DNA of 64,000 bases from Caryophanales bacterium UBA6449 (GCA_002437105.1 DJOB01000006.1:62001-126000), one strand, 5' to 3'; counted from the stretch's first letter, positions 33,769-42,631 are shown. Notes: a model not told the origin generated them from the letters alone. Program-made: numbers and translations.

Positions 33769-36264
33769 ATGGATGAGAGACCCAAAAACATAGAGATAAG
33801 AGGCGCAAGAGTTCACAATCTAAAGAATATCGATCTTGATATACCGCTGAATAAACTGGTCGGAATAGCCGGAGTCTCCGGTTCTGGCAAATCCTCCCTC
33901 GCTCTAGGCATACTCTATTCAGAGGGCAGCAGAAGATATCTCGAATCCCTTTCAACCTACACGAGGAGAAGGATGACGACCGCGAGCGAAGCGGATGTCG
34001 ACTCGATCGAATATATTCCCGCCGCACTGGCTCTACACCAGCGTCCAGCTGTGCCTGGTATAAGGAGCACCTTCGGTACCTCCTCCGAGCTGCTCAATAG
34101 CCTGAGGCTGATGATATCGAGACTGGGAGTTCACCGGTGTCCGAACGGTCACGAGGTTCCGCCCTCTCCCAATATTGCCCTCATGAAACCTCTGGTCTGC
34201 CCTGTCTGCCACGTCAGCTTCACCGGTCCTTCCGCTGAGAGCTTCGCCTTCAACAGCGAGGGCGCCTGCCGTCGCTGTCAAGGGACTGGTATCACGCAGG
34301 AGATTGACGAGTCGACCCTCATCCCCAATCAGGATCTGACTCTGGAACAGGGGGCCTGCGCTCCCTGGAACTCCCTTATGTGGTCGCTCATGGTCGACGT
34401 ATGCCGCGCCATGGGGGTGAGGACTGATGTACCATTCAAGGATCTCACCCCCGCGGAGAAAGAGATCGTCTATCACGGTCCAGCCATAAAGAAACACATC
34501 CTATATAGACCCAAGAGCGGCGAGGCGACAGAGCTCGACTTCACCTACTACAGTGCCGTTCACACCGTGGAGAACGCTCTCGCCAAAGTCAAAGACGAGA
34601 CGGGGATGAAACGGGTGAGCAAATTCCTCAAACAGGGGGTCTGTCCCGCATGTCATGGATCGCGGCTCTGCCCAAGAGCACTGAGCAGCACCCTAGGTGG
34701 AAAGAGACTGGATGAGATCTGCGCCATGCCGCTAAAAGAGGCAATCGCTTGGGTCAAGAAGATTCCTCAACAGATGCCGGCAGACATGAAGAGCATGGCG
34801 GAGAGCATCGTGTCCACTTTCCTGCACACGTCCGAAAGACTGATGGAACTAGGACTAGGCTACCTATCGCTAGACCGCAGCTCCAACACGCTATCGACGG
34901 GCGAGAGACAGAGGATTCAGCTGGCTCGGGCAGTCAGAGCCCGCAGCACCGGCATCCTCTATGTTCTCGATGAGCCGACCATCGGACTGCATCCCTCGAA
35001 TGTGGATGGCATGATGGATCTGGTGAACGACCTGACTGAATCCGGGAACTCAGTCGTCCTCGTCGACCACGATACGCGCGTGCTCAAACGGGCGGAATAC
35101 CTGATCGAGATGGGACCGAAGGCGGGCGATGGAGGCGGGAGATGCATTGCTCAGGGAACGGTGGAACAGGTGGAGAAGGATCCCTCCTCGATAATAGGCC
35201 CCTATATATCCGGAGCTAAAAGAGTCAGGGGAAGAGAACGGGTTCCGGCCTCCGAAATATTCAGATTCGGAAGCATAGATATGGAGACTTCGGCCATCCA
35301 TACCGTCAAGCCTCTACGCGTGTCATTTCCCCGAGGAAGACTCATTTCAGTGACGGGAGTATCCGGATCGGGAAAGACGACTCTGATCCTGGAGAGCCTT
35401 ATTCCCGCTCTGAAATCCAAGATTGCTAACGCACCTCTTCCTTCGCACGTAAAGTTTATAAAATGCAACAATATCTCAAAAGCCAATCTTATAGATGCGA
35501 CACCGATTGGCGCCAATGTCCGCTCGACTATAGCGACCTACTGCGGGGTGCTAGACGACCTACGACAAGCTTTCGCCAAGACCGACGACGCTAAAAAACT
35601 AAAGAAGAAAATGGGCGATTTCTCCTACAATACGGGATCCTTAAGATGCCCCACCTGCGATGGGACTGGACAGATCTCCATGGATGTTCAGTTCCTTCCC
35701 GATGTGAGTATCACCTGCCCGGATTGTAAGGGTAGCCGCTACGCGCCTCTGGCGTACAAGATAAGAAAAACCACAGCTGATGGTTCTACCATATCGCTTC
35801 CCGAGATCCTCTCGATGACAGTCGATACCGCCATAGAGAAGCTCAGAGGACTCAGGTCGATTCAAGATAAGTTAAAAACTATGTCATCAATAGGACTGGG
35901 ATACCTGACCCTTGGAGAGGCGACACCTGCCCTCTCAGGCGGTGAGGCGCAACGGCTCAAGCTATCATCGGAGATGGGTCACTCGCAGCAGGACTCCGTC
36001 TTCGTCTTCGATGAGCCGACCATCGGACTGCATCCCCAGGATGTACAGACCCTTATCCAAGTCTTCCAAAGACTTATCGAGCAGGGAGCTACCGTCATCG
36101 TGATCGAGCACGATCTAGACATGATATCCAACTCGGACTACATCATCGATATGGGGCCACAGGGAGGTATCGATGGCGGAAGAATCGTGGCGCAAGGAAC
36201 GCCCGAGCAGATCGCTGAATCACCCGAAAGCATCACGGGAAGATATTTGAAAAATCTAATATAG
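33769..36264 (+). CDS. UvrA-like ABC ATPase (UvrA2-type, truncated)
   Basis: 831 residues, about 105 shorter than the uvrA at 15284-18094. It has both ATPase cores: Walker A GVSGSGKSS and GVSGSGKTT, signatures TLSTGERQR and ALSGGEAQR, and LDEPTIGLHP/FDEPTIGLHP Walker B. It also keeps zinc-finger pairs near CPVCHVSF...CRRCQGTG and CPTCDGTG...CPDCKGSRY. The first signature has T instead of GG after S. The loss of length falls in the region between the first Walker A and its signature, where UvrA binds UvrB, so it may not load UvrB. Such paralogues (UvrA2, DrrC) are linked to drug or metabolite tolerance in some bacteria. It is flanked by its own weak promoter and the tRNA-Ala terminator. Confidence 0.9.
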   Translation: MDERPKNIEIRGARVHNLKNIDLDIPLNKLVGIAGVSGSGKSSLALGILYSEGSRRYLESLSTYTRRRMTTASEADVDSIEYIPAALALHQRPAVPGIRSTFGTSSELLNSLRLMISRLGVHRCPNGHEVPPSPNIALMKPLVCPVCHVSFTGPSAESFAFNSEGACRRCQGTGITQEIDESTLIPNQDLTLEQGACAPWNSLMWSLMVDVCRAMGVRTDVPFKDLTPAEKEIVYHGPAIKKHILYRPKSGEATELDFTYYSAVHTVENALAKVKDETGMKRVSKFLKQGVCPACHGSRLCPRALSSTLGGKRLDEICAMPLKEAIAWVKKIPQQMPADMKSMAESIVSTFLHTSERLMELGLGYLSLDRSSNTLSTGERQRIQLARAVRARSTGILYVLDEPTIGLHPSNVDGMMDLVNDLTESGNSVVLVDHDTRVLKRAEYLIEMGPKAGDGGGRCIAQGTVEQVEKDPSSIIGPYISGAKRVRGRERVPASEIFRFGSIDMETSAIHTVKPLRVSFPRGRLISVTGVSGSGKTTLILESLIPALKSKIANAPLPSHVKFIKCNNISKANLIDATPIGANVRSTIATYCGVLDDLRQAFAKTDDAKKLKKKMGDFSYNTGSLRCPTCDGTGQISMDVQFLPDVSITCPDCKGSRYAPLAYKIRKTTADGSTISLPEILSMTVDTAIEKLRGLRSIQDKLKTMSSIGLGYLTLGEATPALSGGEAQRLKLSSEMGHSQQDSVFVFDEPTIGLHPQDVQTLIQVFQRLIEQGATVIVIEHDLDMISNSDYIIDMGPQGGIDGGRIVAQGTPEQIAESPESITGRYLKNLI

Positions 36265-36331
36265 AACCAGTAAATATAGATAAGTATCTTTACTATTAAC
36301 TATATAGATATCCCAACTAAACCACGATAGA

Positions 36332-36368
36332 CAAAAAAAGTTTGACGCCCTTCAAGGACATCAAACTC
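36332..36368 (-). terminator. Rho-independent terminator of tRNA-Ala
   Basis: Minus strand: AGTTTGA and TCAAACT form a seven-pair stem around a GC-rich loop that itself pairs (CCTTGAAGG), followed by TTTTTTT. It begins 13 bases past the CCA end of the tRNA. Confidence 0.88.
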
Positions 36369-36380
36369 TTATAACCTTAA

Positions 36381-36456
36381 TGGTGGAGCTGACGGGGATC
36401 GAACCCGCGACCTCATCGTTGCGAACGATACGCTCTCCCAACTGAGCTACAGCCCC
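36381..36456 (-). tRNA. tRNA-Ala (anticodon CGC)
   Basis: 76 bases including an encoded CCA. The cloverleaf is complete: acceptor GGGGCTG/CAGCTCC with the G3:U70 wobble that identifies alanine tRNAs; D arm GCTC..GAGC; anticodon stem TATCG/CGATG with loop TTCGCAA, giving anticodon CGC for GCG codons; T arm GCGGG/CCCGT with TTCGATC. It stands alone, with its own promoter and terminator. Confidence 0.97.
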
Positions 36457-36467
36457 AGCAAAAAGAG

Positions 36468-36476
36468 AGTATAGCA
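36468..36476 (-). promoter_or_regulatory. Extended -10 promoter of tRNA-Ala
   Basis: Minus strand TGCTATACT, an extended -10 element, 11 bases before the tRNA 5' end; ATTACA lies 16 bases upstream of the hexamer as a possible -35. Confidence 0.6.
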
Positions 36477-36511
36477 TATCGAACAATCTTGTAATCACCT
36501 AAAATATAAAG

Positions 36512-36538
36512 AAAAAAGGGGCTTAGCCCCCTTTTTCT
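36512..36538 (-). terminator. Terminator of the rpmG-secE-nusG operon
   Basis: Minus strand: GGGGCT, loop AA, AGCCCC and T-run; the other strand also has a T-run, so it could work both ways. It starts 6 bases after the nusG stop. Confidence 0.88.
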
Positions 36539-36543
36539 CTAAA

Positions 36544-37191
36544 TTATCCAATCTTCGCTACTTCGTTGAAGGAGAAGACGCCGATATTGTCACGTCCGAA
36601 GAAGGTATATTTCACTGTGACAGTGCAGTTCTCCTTATCGAGATCGGTCACAGTACCAGTGCAATCCATCAGCGCACCTTCCGTGATCTTCACCACATCT
36701 CCAACCTTGAAAGTAGCCGGCTCCTCATTGGTAGTGATCAGCAGTCTCCGGAGAATAGGCTCCATCTCATCCCTGGGGATGGGGAAGGGCTTGGTTCCCT
36801 TTCCAGAAGACCCAACCAGTCCCGTAACATAGGGGGTATTACGCACCATATACCAGACTTCATCGGTCATCTTCATCTCGACATAAACATAGCCAGGAAA
36901 GTAGTTCTTCGTCTCGTAGATGACAGTTCCATCCTTGCTTCTCTTGACCTTACCGTCCTTATCCTTCTTCGGCTCCTCATAGACACCAGTAACCGTACGC
37001 TTGATCAGATTGCTGAAGCCCAGCGCCTTAGCGCGACTCTCGATTGAATCAGCGACTGTCTTCTCCTTCTTCGTATAGGTGTTGACGGCAAACCACTGAT
37101 ATTCGTACTCGTTCTGGAAGTCCTCTTCGCTCTCTTCCTCGCCAGACTTTCCAGTCGTATCTTCAACTTTGCTCTCATCAATCTCAGACAT
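36544..37191 (-). CDS. nusG: Transcription termination/antitermination factor NusG
   Basis: 215 residues. NGN domain from about residue 30 (QWFAVNTYTKKE...FPGYVYVEMKM, then VRNTPYVTGLVG) and a C-terminal KOW domain (FKVGDVVKITEGALMDCTGTV). The first 30 residues are an acidic, low-complexity extension absent from most NusG. A lysine-rich insertion (around KKDKDGKVKRSKDG) lies in the NGN domain. AAGGAG lies 9 bases ahead. It is the last gene of the operon: in most bacteria nusG is followed by rplK-rplA, which are absent here. Confidence 0.96.
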   Translation of the reverse strand: MSEIDESKVEDTTGKSGEEESEEDFQNEYEYQWFAVNTYTKKEKTVADSIESRAKALGFSNLIKRTVTGVYEEPKKDKDGKVKRSKDGTVIYETKNYFPGYVYVEMKMTDEVWYMVRNTPYVTGLVGSSGKGTKPFPIPRDEMEPILRRLLITTNEEPATFKVGDVVKITEGALMDCTGTVTDLDKENCTVTVKYTFFGRDNIGVFSFNEVAKIG

Positions 37192-37204
37192 TTCTATTCA
37201 CTCC

Positions 37205-37465
37205 TTAGATATGAAAAACGTATCTCAAAGCCTGTTCAACACTATTGGCCGCATTCGAACCAGAAGCCGTACTGCTCGAGACCTGCTGCTGGAAGGCATT
37301 GCGCATCTCTCCAGCCACCAGGTCCGATATGACTAGAACGATACAGCAGACAATCGTGATGACCAAAACGATAGCGACAGATTTCCACAGTTCCTTAGCG
37401 CCAGGCCAGCGAACGCGGTGAGCCTCCTCGGCCACACCTTTAAAATAGCGGCTGATCTTTCTCAT
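37205..37465 (-). CDS. secE: Preprotein translocase subunit SecE
   Basis: 86 residues with a single C-terminal membrane helix preceded by an amphipathic helix (ISRYFKGVAEEAHRVRWPGAKELWKS), the typical short Bacillota SecE of the SecYEG channel. AAGGAG lies upstream, spaced about 11 bases. It follows rpmG by 15 bases and precedes nusG by 13. Confidence 0.93.
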   Translation of the reverse strand: MRKISRYFKGVAEEAHRVRWPGAKELWKSVAIVLVITIVCCIVLVISDLVAGEMRNAFQQQVSSSTASGSNAANSVEQALRYVFHI

Positions 37466-37480
37466 TCAGTTGTTGGCTCC

Positions 37481-37627
37481 TTATCTTGTCTCTCTGTGCA
37501 AGGTATGCCTTCCACAGGTAGGGCAGAACTTCTTTGCTTCGAATCGGGTGGTATCGCCCTTCTTCTTTTCAATCGTGTAATTTCTAGCCATGCATTCGAT
37601 GCATTGAAGAATAACTTTCACACGCAA
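37481..37627 (-). CDS. rpmG: 50S ribosomal protein L33
   Basis: 48 residues, TTG start with AGGAGG seven bases ahead. Two zinc-binding pairs: QCIECMARNY and KKFCPTCGRHTLHRE (CxxC...CxxC form). The pattern MRVKVILQC.EC..RNY is the common L33 start. Too short to stand out among longer frames. It is the first gene of rpmG-secE-nusG, the usual order in Bacillota. Confidence 0.95.
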   Translation of the reverse strand: MRVKVILQCIECMARNYTIEKKKGDTTRFEAKKFCPTCGRHTLHRETR

Positions 37628-37686
37628 GGGAGTTCCTCCTTCTAGTATTTTTACAGCTCTAAAGAAGAACTGCTAAATACGTAGCA

Positions 37687-37692
37687 ATTATA
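37687..37692 (-). promoter_or_regulatory. -10 box of the rpmG operon
   Basis: Minus strand TATAAT, about 60 bases before the rpmG TTG; no consensus -35 was seen. The 307-base gap between rpmG and the next gene on the plus strand also holds TGTATAAAAGG at 37777-37787 and again at 37915-37925; the second overlaps the ribosome site of the gene at 37935. Confidence 0.5.
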
Positions 37693-37934
37693 AGCTTATA
37701 TAGCCTTTTTTTCTATTGAAGATGCCTATTTGTATAGCTCTTCTAACGACATCTGGCAAAATCGAGTTAAAAAGGCTGTATAAAAGGCGACTACCGCATA
37801 TTTTTATACCCTATTTCACACTTATAGAAGGCAATTTTTATCGCAGACAGGAGCGAGCTCTCCCCCGCTTTGATCAGATTGGATTATCTCGTTGTTTTTT
37901 TGATTTATCATCTATGTATAAAAGGAGAATAAAA

Positions 37935-38243
37935 ATGAATAACTTTCTACTATTCAATGGTCAAAACATTAAACTTAACCCTAATTTAAGAGAAATTATC
38001 CCTAGCAACAACTTATTAATAGAAGTCGATAATGCTACACACACTCCCATTTATAACGGAACGGTAGACGATCTGGAAAAAACGGGATTCGATACGGATG
38101 CCCACGATGCGTTCCTGTGGCTGGCAGCCAAGATCGGCGATGAGTTCATCTACTTTTCAAGAGAGTACTTACCCGGCGCTTTAAAAGTACCCGATTCATT
38201 CAAGCAGGATCTAAAAGATACTATAGACAAAATATTGGCTTAA
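37935..38243 (+). CDS. Small unknown protein heading the McrBC-like cluster
   Basis: 102 residues. The start is the ATG at 37935 with AAAGGAGAA directly ahead; the 73 codons open before it lack a ribosome site and look noncoding. Predicted mixed strand-helix content: N-terminal strands (NFLLFNGQNIKL, LLIEVDN), a central helix (AHDAFLWLAAKIGDEFI) and a C-terminal amphipathic helix (FKQDLKDTIDKIL). No signal peptide or membrane helix. I do not recognise the family. It is separated from the next gene by 21 bases with AAAGGAGAG, so it is in the same operon. It could be a regulator or a specificity partner; this is inference. Confidence 0.75.
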   Translation: MNNFLLFNGQNIKLNPNLREIIPSNNLLIEVDNATHTPIYNGTVDDLEKTGFDTDAHDAFLWLAAKIGDEFIYFSREYLPGALKVPDSFKQDLKDTIDKILA

Positions 38244-38264
38244 AGGAAAAGGAGAGTAAGGATT

Positions 38265-39260
38265 ATGAGCATACAGCTATCTGAGAAAAACATCCATGAG
38301 ATGACCGAGAACGAATACAATGTTCTCTGTGGAATCATAGGATTTGAAAAGATTAAGAATATAGCTAAGAAGTTTAAAGACAATCATTCCAAATCACAGG
38401 TATTCAAAAGCAATTACGGATTGAAGCCGATAAATACTAATGCCGGGGCCTGTCAGCTATTCAGAGTCTTCTTTAAAAATGAGAATTGGAGCAAGACCGA
38501 TGAGAGAAAAGACGCCATCGACAGCTTCCTGGACCGTCTGAAAAAAGTCCTAACCACCAAGTGGAATCTAACTATCACCGATCAAACCGATAACAGCCAA
38601 CTGTGGGTGATGATAGATAAGACACAGGGGAAGAGCGAATACGAAAAAGCCCTGCTCAGGATCGCCTTCGGTGCGTCAATACCTAAGAATGTCATCGAAA
38701 CTTTGCGTGCGAACTATCTGAAAGGTGAGGATCCAATAATCAAAAATGACTCCACTAAGAATAAGGACACAAAGAATGCTGACGCTGAAAATCCTAACCT
38801 CACCAAACTCAAAAATGATCTGGAGGATATCAGGAATAGCTACAAAGAACTGAAGGATAAATTCGAGGATAAGAACAACGATTTCAACACCGCCAATAAT
38901 GAGGCGACAAAATACAAGAACCTATACAACGAGGAGAAGAAAAATTCCGATAGTTTAAGACAACAGCTGAGCGACAAGACGCAGCAGTTGGCAACGCTAA
39001 CTGAAAACTACAATACTTTAAATGACTCTTTGAAGGATAAATCCGCTCAGGCGCAGAAGGACTCAGACGAGCTCAAAGCACTGAAAGACAAACTAGAAAG
39101 TGTTCTGATGACCGTGCCCTCATCTATCGACAGAATAGATGAAACATCCATAAAGGATATCGTCTCCAAACTTAATCTGATACTCGAAAATAAAGATTTC
39201 AACAGCTTGAAGAGATACGCTATCGCCCTATACATCGTGGCTGGAACTAATGCACAGTAA
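38265..39260 (+). CDS. Coiled-coil protein of the McrBC-like cluster
   Basis: 331 residues. N-terminal globular part (residues 1-150), helix-rich, not recognised. Then a long charged coiled coil from about 175 to 280 with heptad-like leucines (LKNDLEDIRNSYKEL, LRQQLSDKTQQL, DELKALKDKLESV) and many Asn, Lys and Asp. A short C-terminal helical segment follows (EDKDFNSLKRYAIALYIVAG). AAAGGAGAG precedes the ATG. Position between the small protein and the McrB-like gene, 14 bases before the latter, suggests an accessory or target-sensing subunit. Coiled-coil partners are known in McrBC-like CoCoNuT systems; identity with them is not shown. Confidence 0.8.
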   Translation: MSIQLSEKNIHEMTENEYNVLCGIIGFEKIKNIAKKFKDNHSKSQVFKSNYGLKPINTNAGACQLFRVFFKNENWSKTDERKDAIDSFLDRLKKVLTTKWNLTITDQTDNSQLWVMIDKTQGKSEYEKALLRIAFGASIPKNVIETLRANYLKGEDPIIKNDSTKNKDTKNADAENPNLTKLKNDLEDIRNSYKELKDKFEDKNNDFNTANNEATKYKNLYNEEKKNSDSLRQQLSDKTQQLATLTENYNTLNDSLKDKSAQAQKDSDELKALKDKLESVLMTVPSSIDRIDETSIKDIVSKLNLILENKDFNSLKRYAIALYIVAGTNAQ

Positions 39261-39274
39261 GGTAGAACATACAT

Positions 39275-41296
39275 ATGGATAACAATTTCTACGAGAACAT
39301 AAACAATTCACAGGAGCACGCTATAATCTGCCGCTTCGAGAAGTGTTTCATAAATGAAAATATATCGGTCCCTAATGTCCAGATATATCTGACCCCCATC
39401 TCACCTGAATCGGATGTAGTCATCAGCAACCCAAACATGTTCTATCGGGACAGAGCCACCAACCAGGAATTCTATAGCGCCTGGGGAAACAATATCCTGG
39501 AGTTCATGAAGAGCCACCTCAATACCAGGATCAAGAATGACCTCTTCATGCCCGATCACCTCGATCAGATGGAAGAATTCCTCAAAAAGAATCTACAGGG
39601 AAAACTGCTCATCGTCTACCCCTTATACCAAAAGAATATAGGAAACACATACTACAAAAAAATAGATCAGATCGATGGTATCGCCGGCATCGTAGAGGAT
39701 AAAAAGGTAGGAGACTACCTAGCCATACCGCATGTGGACGATTCCATAATCAGAAGGCTTCAATCCGGCGAACAGGTAAATCTGCCGAACTGGGATTCGA
39801 GCCTCTTCGGTATCCCTCGCTACCTCGAAACGGGAAATAATCTAGTCAAGATATCGCTCGAATCAGTCGATAACTTCAACACCTTTGCGATGATCAAAGG
39901 CACACCGGTCAAGTTCTTAAAATTTTTGACTAAGCCTCTAATCGATACCGGAGACATCATCGCCCTCGATAATGAAAACAGCTATAGATTCTTCTCCAAG
40001 AGAGGAATTCTAAACATCGCTGAGCGGAATATCGACGTCCTCAGCGCCAAGAATCAGATCCCCGAATCAGCCTCCGAATCAGCAGTCAAAAATACGGCTG
40101 TCGCCGATAGCGAGGTGACCGAGGCAAACCTCGTCGACAGCGTTACTGACGATAACGATATCAAGATAATTAACCAGCTGTGGCAGTACATGAGAGACAA
40201 GCAGCTGGACTACTCGAAGACCGATATATGTAACTTCCACGCCTGCGTAAAGAGCGGCATCTTAACCATCATCGCCGGAATGAGCGGCACCGGTAAAACT
40301 AGACTTCCTCTGGAATACGCATCGTTCTTCAATCTGAAAGAGATCGATGGGACGGAGAATAAGACCACCAAAAAATCTAAGAATGGTGGTCAGATGCTCT
40401 TCCTTCCTGTCTCTCCCTCCTATACTACCCCCGCGGATATTCTCGGATACTACAATCCGATGAGCAACGCCTATGTGCCTGCCGAGACGGGCTTAGTAGA
40501 TCTGCTAGTAGCCGCCAACCGCGATCCTAAAAACATGTACATGGTCATCTTCGACGAGATGAACCTCGCGAGAATAGAGTTCTACCTCTCTCCCATTCTT
40601 TCAGTAATGGAAAAGGATGCATCATCTAGATTCATAAATCTATATAGTCCTACTATCAAAGCCAACAATGCTGATATGTACCCTCCACGAGTCAATATTG
40701 GATCCAATGTCATACTGGTTGGAACCATCAATGTCGACGATACATCCACCCCGATATCCGACCGTCTGCTCGATCGCTCATTCGTCATAAACCTCCAGCA
40801 GCTCTCATTCGCGAAATACTCCAATACCCCGGCAGTAAGCGACAAGAGCACACCGGTGAAGACGTGCAGCACAAATCTCATAGATCTGATGGGAAAGGAG
40901 AAGAGAGACTTTACGACCTTCGACTACATCCACGGCCTGCAGCCCCAGCAGATCAAATTCCTCGATGCTCTGCGTGAGCTTCTGAACAACGCCGACCAGA
41001 GCTGGGGTGTATCCTACCGGGAGGCGAAGAATATCTCGATATATCTGCACTGTGCTCCTAAGACTGATAGCCTGCAGAGCGATGTAGCTTTCGATATCGC
41101 GGTCAGACAGACCATCATGAAGAAGCTTAGAGGATCCCGAATCTCGCTCAGCAAGATACTTCTGCCTCAGGGAGAAAAGCCTAGTAAGCTCGAAGACCTA
41201 CTGAATAGATTCAGCAGCATCTCCAACTTCAATCAGTGCCGCGAAGAGATAGCTCTGAAGCTTAGAACTATCACCGCCAGCCCGCTCATCAGATAG
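39275..41296 (+). CDS. McrB-like AAA+ ATPase of a restriction-like cluster
   Basis: 673 residues. An unrecognised N-terminal half (residues 1-290) would hold a target-reading module. The C-terminal AAA+ core has Walker A GMSGTGKT at 335-342, Walker B with McrB-type extension FDEMNLARIEFYLSPILSVME (D427, E428), sensor-1 region GTIN at 483-486 (GTMN in McrB), and an arginine-bearing helix DRLLDRSFVI. The signature DEMNLAR with E-x-x-L-S is typical of the McrB group that hydrolyses GTP. It is between the coiled-coil gene and the nuclease gene. By analogy it should form a hexameric motor that activates the nuclease. The ribosome site is weak (AAGGTAG). Confidence 0.9.
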   Translation: MDNNFYENINNSQEHAIICRFEKCFINENISVPNVQIYLTPISPESDVVISNPNMFYRDRATNQEFYSAWGNNILEFMKSHLNTRIKNDLFMPDHLDQMEEFLKKNLQGKLLIVYPLYQKNIGNTYYKKIDQIDGIAGIVEDKKVGDYLAIPHVDDSIIRRLQSGEQVNLPNWDSSLFGIPRYLETGNNLVKISLESVDNFNTFAMIKGTPVKFLKFLTKPLIDTGDIIALDNENSYRFFSKRGILNIAERNIDVLSAKNQIPESASESAVKNTAVADSEVTEANLVDSVTDDNDIKIINQLWQYMRDKQLDYSKTDICNFHACVKSGILTIIAGMSGTGKTRLPLEYASFFNLKEIDGTENKTTKKSKNGGQMLFLPVSPSYTTPADILGYYNPMSNAYVPAETGLVDLLVAANRDPKNMYMVIFDEMNLARIEFYLSPILSVMEKDASSRFINLYSPTIKANNADMYPPRVNIGSNVILVGTINVDDTSTPISDRLLDRSFVINLQQLSFAKYSNTPAVSDKSTPVKTCSTNLIDLMGKEKRDFTTFDYIHGLQPQQIKFLDALRELLNNADQSWGVSYREAKNISIYLHCAPKTDSLQSDVAFDIAVRQTIMKKLRGSRISLSKILLPQGEKPSKLEDLLNRFSSISNFNQCREEIALKLRTITASPLIR

Positions 41297-41319
41297 AGAA
41301 GCTGACCGGACAAATAAAG

Positions 41320-42621
41320 ATGCCGAATTTTTCAAAGGATGAATTCAGCCTTCTCATCGAAAGGCTGGAGGGCCTCGAAGCCGGTCTATCGTCAGCGCTG
41401 AAAGACTATAGCGCTAACGGTATCACCACCGCAGAGACCAGACTGGAAAAGACTTTAAAAGATGCTGCGGATCTCATTCCTCAGTACACCTTTTCTATCC
41501 TGCGAAATCTCTCTTACACCTTCATCGATACCTATCGTCAGACCCCTGCCCCAGGGCGGCAGAATGCGACGACGATGATAATGAACTCAGCCATCGCATC
41601 CCGGGGTAATCAGTATTTCTACAGCGTATTCAAAAAGTTCACCTACGATACACCGGATAACCGACTCCTAGTCGCCAGCATCTATTCCATCCAGGATCAG
41701 CTCCATAAAATAATAAAGGAATCCAGGGACAAACTGGATACTATCAGGTATCAAGGAAATATAGGAATTGAAAAAATATTTAACTCGATATTCGATAGTG
41801 CGCAGAAGATCCTGGAGGAGTGCTCCACCCTGTTGAACTCCGAGTTAGCCGACATCGAGCCCAGCAGCTTCGACCAGAACGAATACCTCTTCCGCGAGGA
41901 TTATCGCTTCTTTGTCGACTTGGAATCCGCCCTGATGTCACCGCAGAGCGACGATGGCTATAAGCTCTCCATCGATACGGAATCATCGGTCTTCGAGCGG
42001 TATGGTCTATACCTGATGGATCAGGCGCTGAAATCGAAAGGGTATCGTCCGACATCTAAGATAGATTATCTCAAGGTCATAAATCAGAACGAGACCTTGA
42101 TCTACTCATCCGAGAAGGGGTACGCAGTCCTAAAATACAACAGCAGCTTCAACGATTACTCCGTCACCACCGGAGACAATCTGAGCCACGTCTGGGGCAA
42201 TCTAGCCTATATCGATAGCTATAGGAGGGCGCAGCATAATAGGCCGGACTTCGCGCTTCTCCTCTTCGACCAGAAGAAGAGGTTCCTATCCTCAGTCATA
42301 CTGGAAGTGAAGGACAAGCCATACGACTATTTCTTCGATTCCGAAAATAATTTAAAGGATGACAGCGAGATCGACGATATAGGAGTAACGCTGGAAGACT
42401 ATATAAAATTCGGTTATGTCTCACCGGAGGAGCGGCTGCTCCCCGGTGCAGTAGAGAGACTGATAATCATGTGCTGCGACCCGAATGAACGAAAAAACGA
42501 TCAGATGAAAGGGGCAGTCAGCTTCGTCGGCGTCGCTCCAAGACGAGATAGAACAGATGCCATACAGGATGAGATAACTAGAACGATGGACGAGATCGAC
42601 GAGAGATTCTACCGCTCTTAA
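41320..42621 (+). CDS. DUF2357/McrC-like PD-(D/E)XK nuclease
   Basis: 433 residues. Segment DNRLLVASIYSIQDQLHKI resembles the N-R-L-x-x-x-x-x-x-x-x-x-L helix of McrC and DUF2357 proteins, and VFERYGLYLMDQAL is typical of the region before the nuclease core. The C-terminal nuclease core shows D310 in RPDFALLL and E329-x-K331 in LEVKDK, the PD-(D/E)XK pattern. McrC proteins bind the McrB hexamer and cut DNA. It starts 23 bases after the ATPase gene, with no clear ribosome site, and the cluster ends at a hairpin terminator. Function as an antiviral or anti-plasmid effector is inference from partner and family. Confidence 0.85.
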   Translation: MPNFSKDEFSLLIERLEGLEAGLSSALKDYSANGITTAETRLEKTLKDAADLIPQYTFSILRNLSYTFIDTYRQTPAPGRQNATTMIMNSAIASRGNQYFYSVFKKFTYDTPDNRLLVASIYSIQDQLHKIIKESRDKLDTIRYQGNIGIEKIFNSIFDSAQKILEECSTLLNSELADIEPSSFDQNEYLFREDYRFFVDLESALMSPQSDDGYKLSIDTESSVFERYGLYLMDQALKSKGYRPTSKIDYLKVINQNETLIYSSEKGYAVLKYNSSFNDYSVTTGDNLSHVWGNLAYIDSYRRAQHNRPDFALLLFDQKKRFLSSVILEVKDKPYDYFFDSENNLKDDSEIDDIGVTLEDYIKFGYVSPEERLLPGAVERLIIMCCDPNERKNDQMKGAVSFVGVAPRRDRTDAIQDEITRTMDEIDERFYRS

Positions 42622-42631
42622 TACTAGGCAA

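Noticed and set aside
37716..37934. Longer N-terminus for the first gene of the McrBC-like cluster
   Set aside because: The only ribosome site is just before the ATG at 37935, and the upstream codons look unlike coding sequence.
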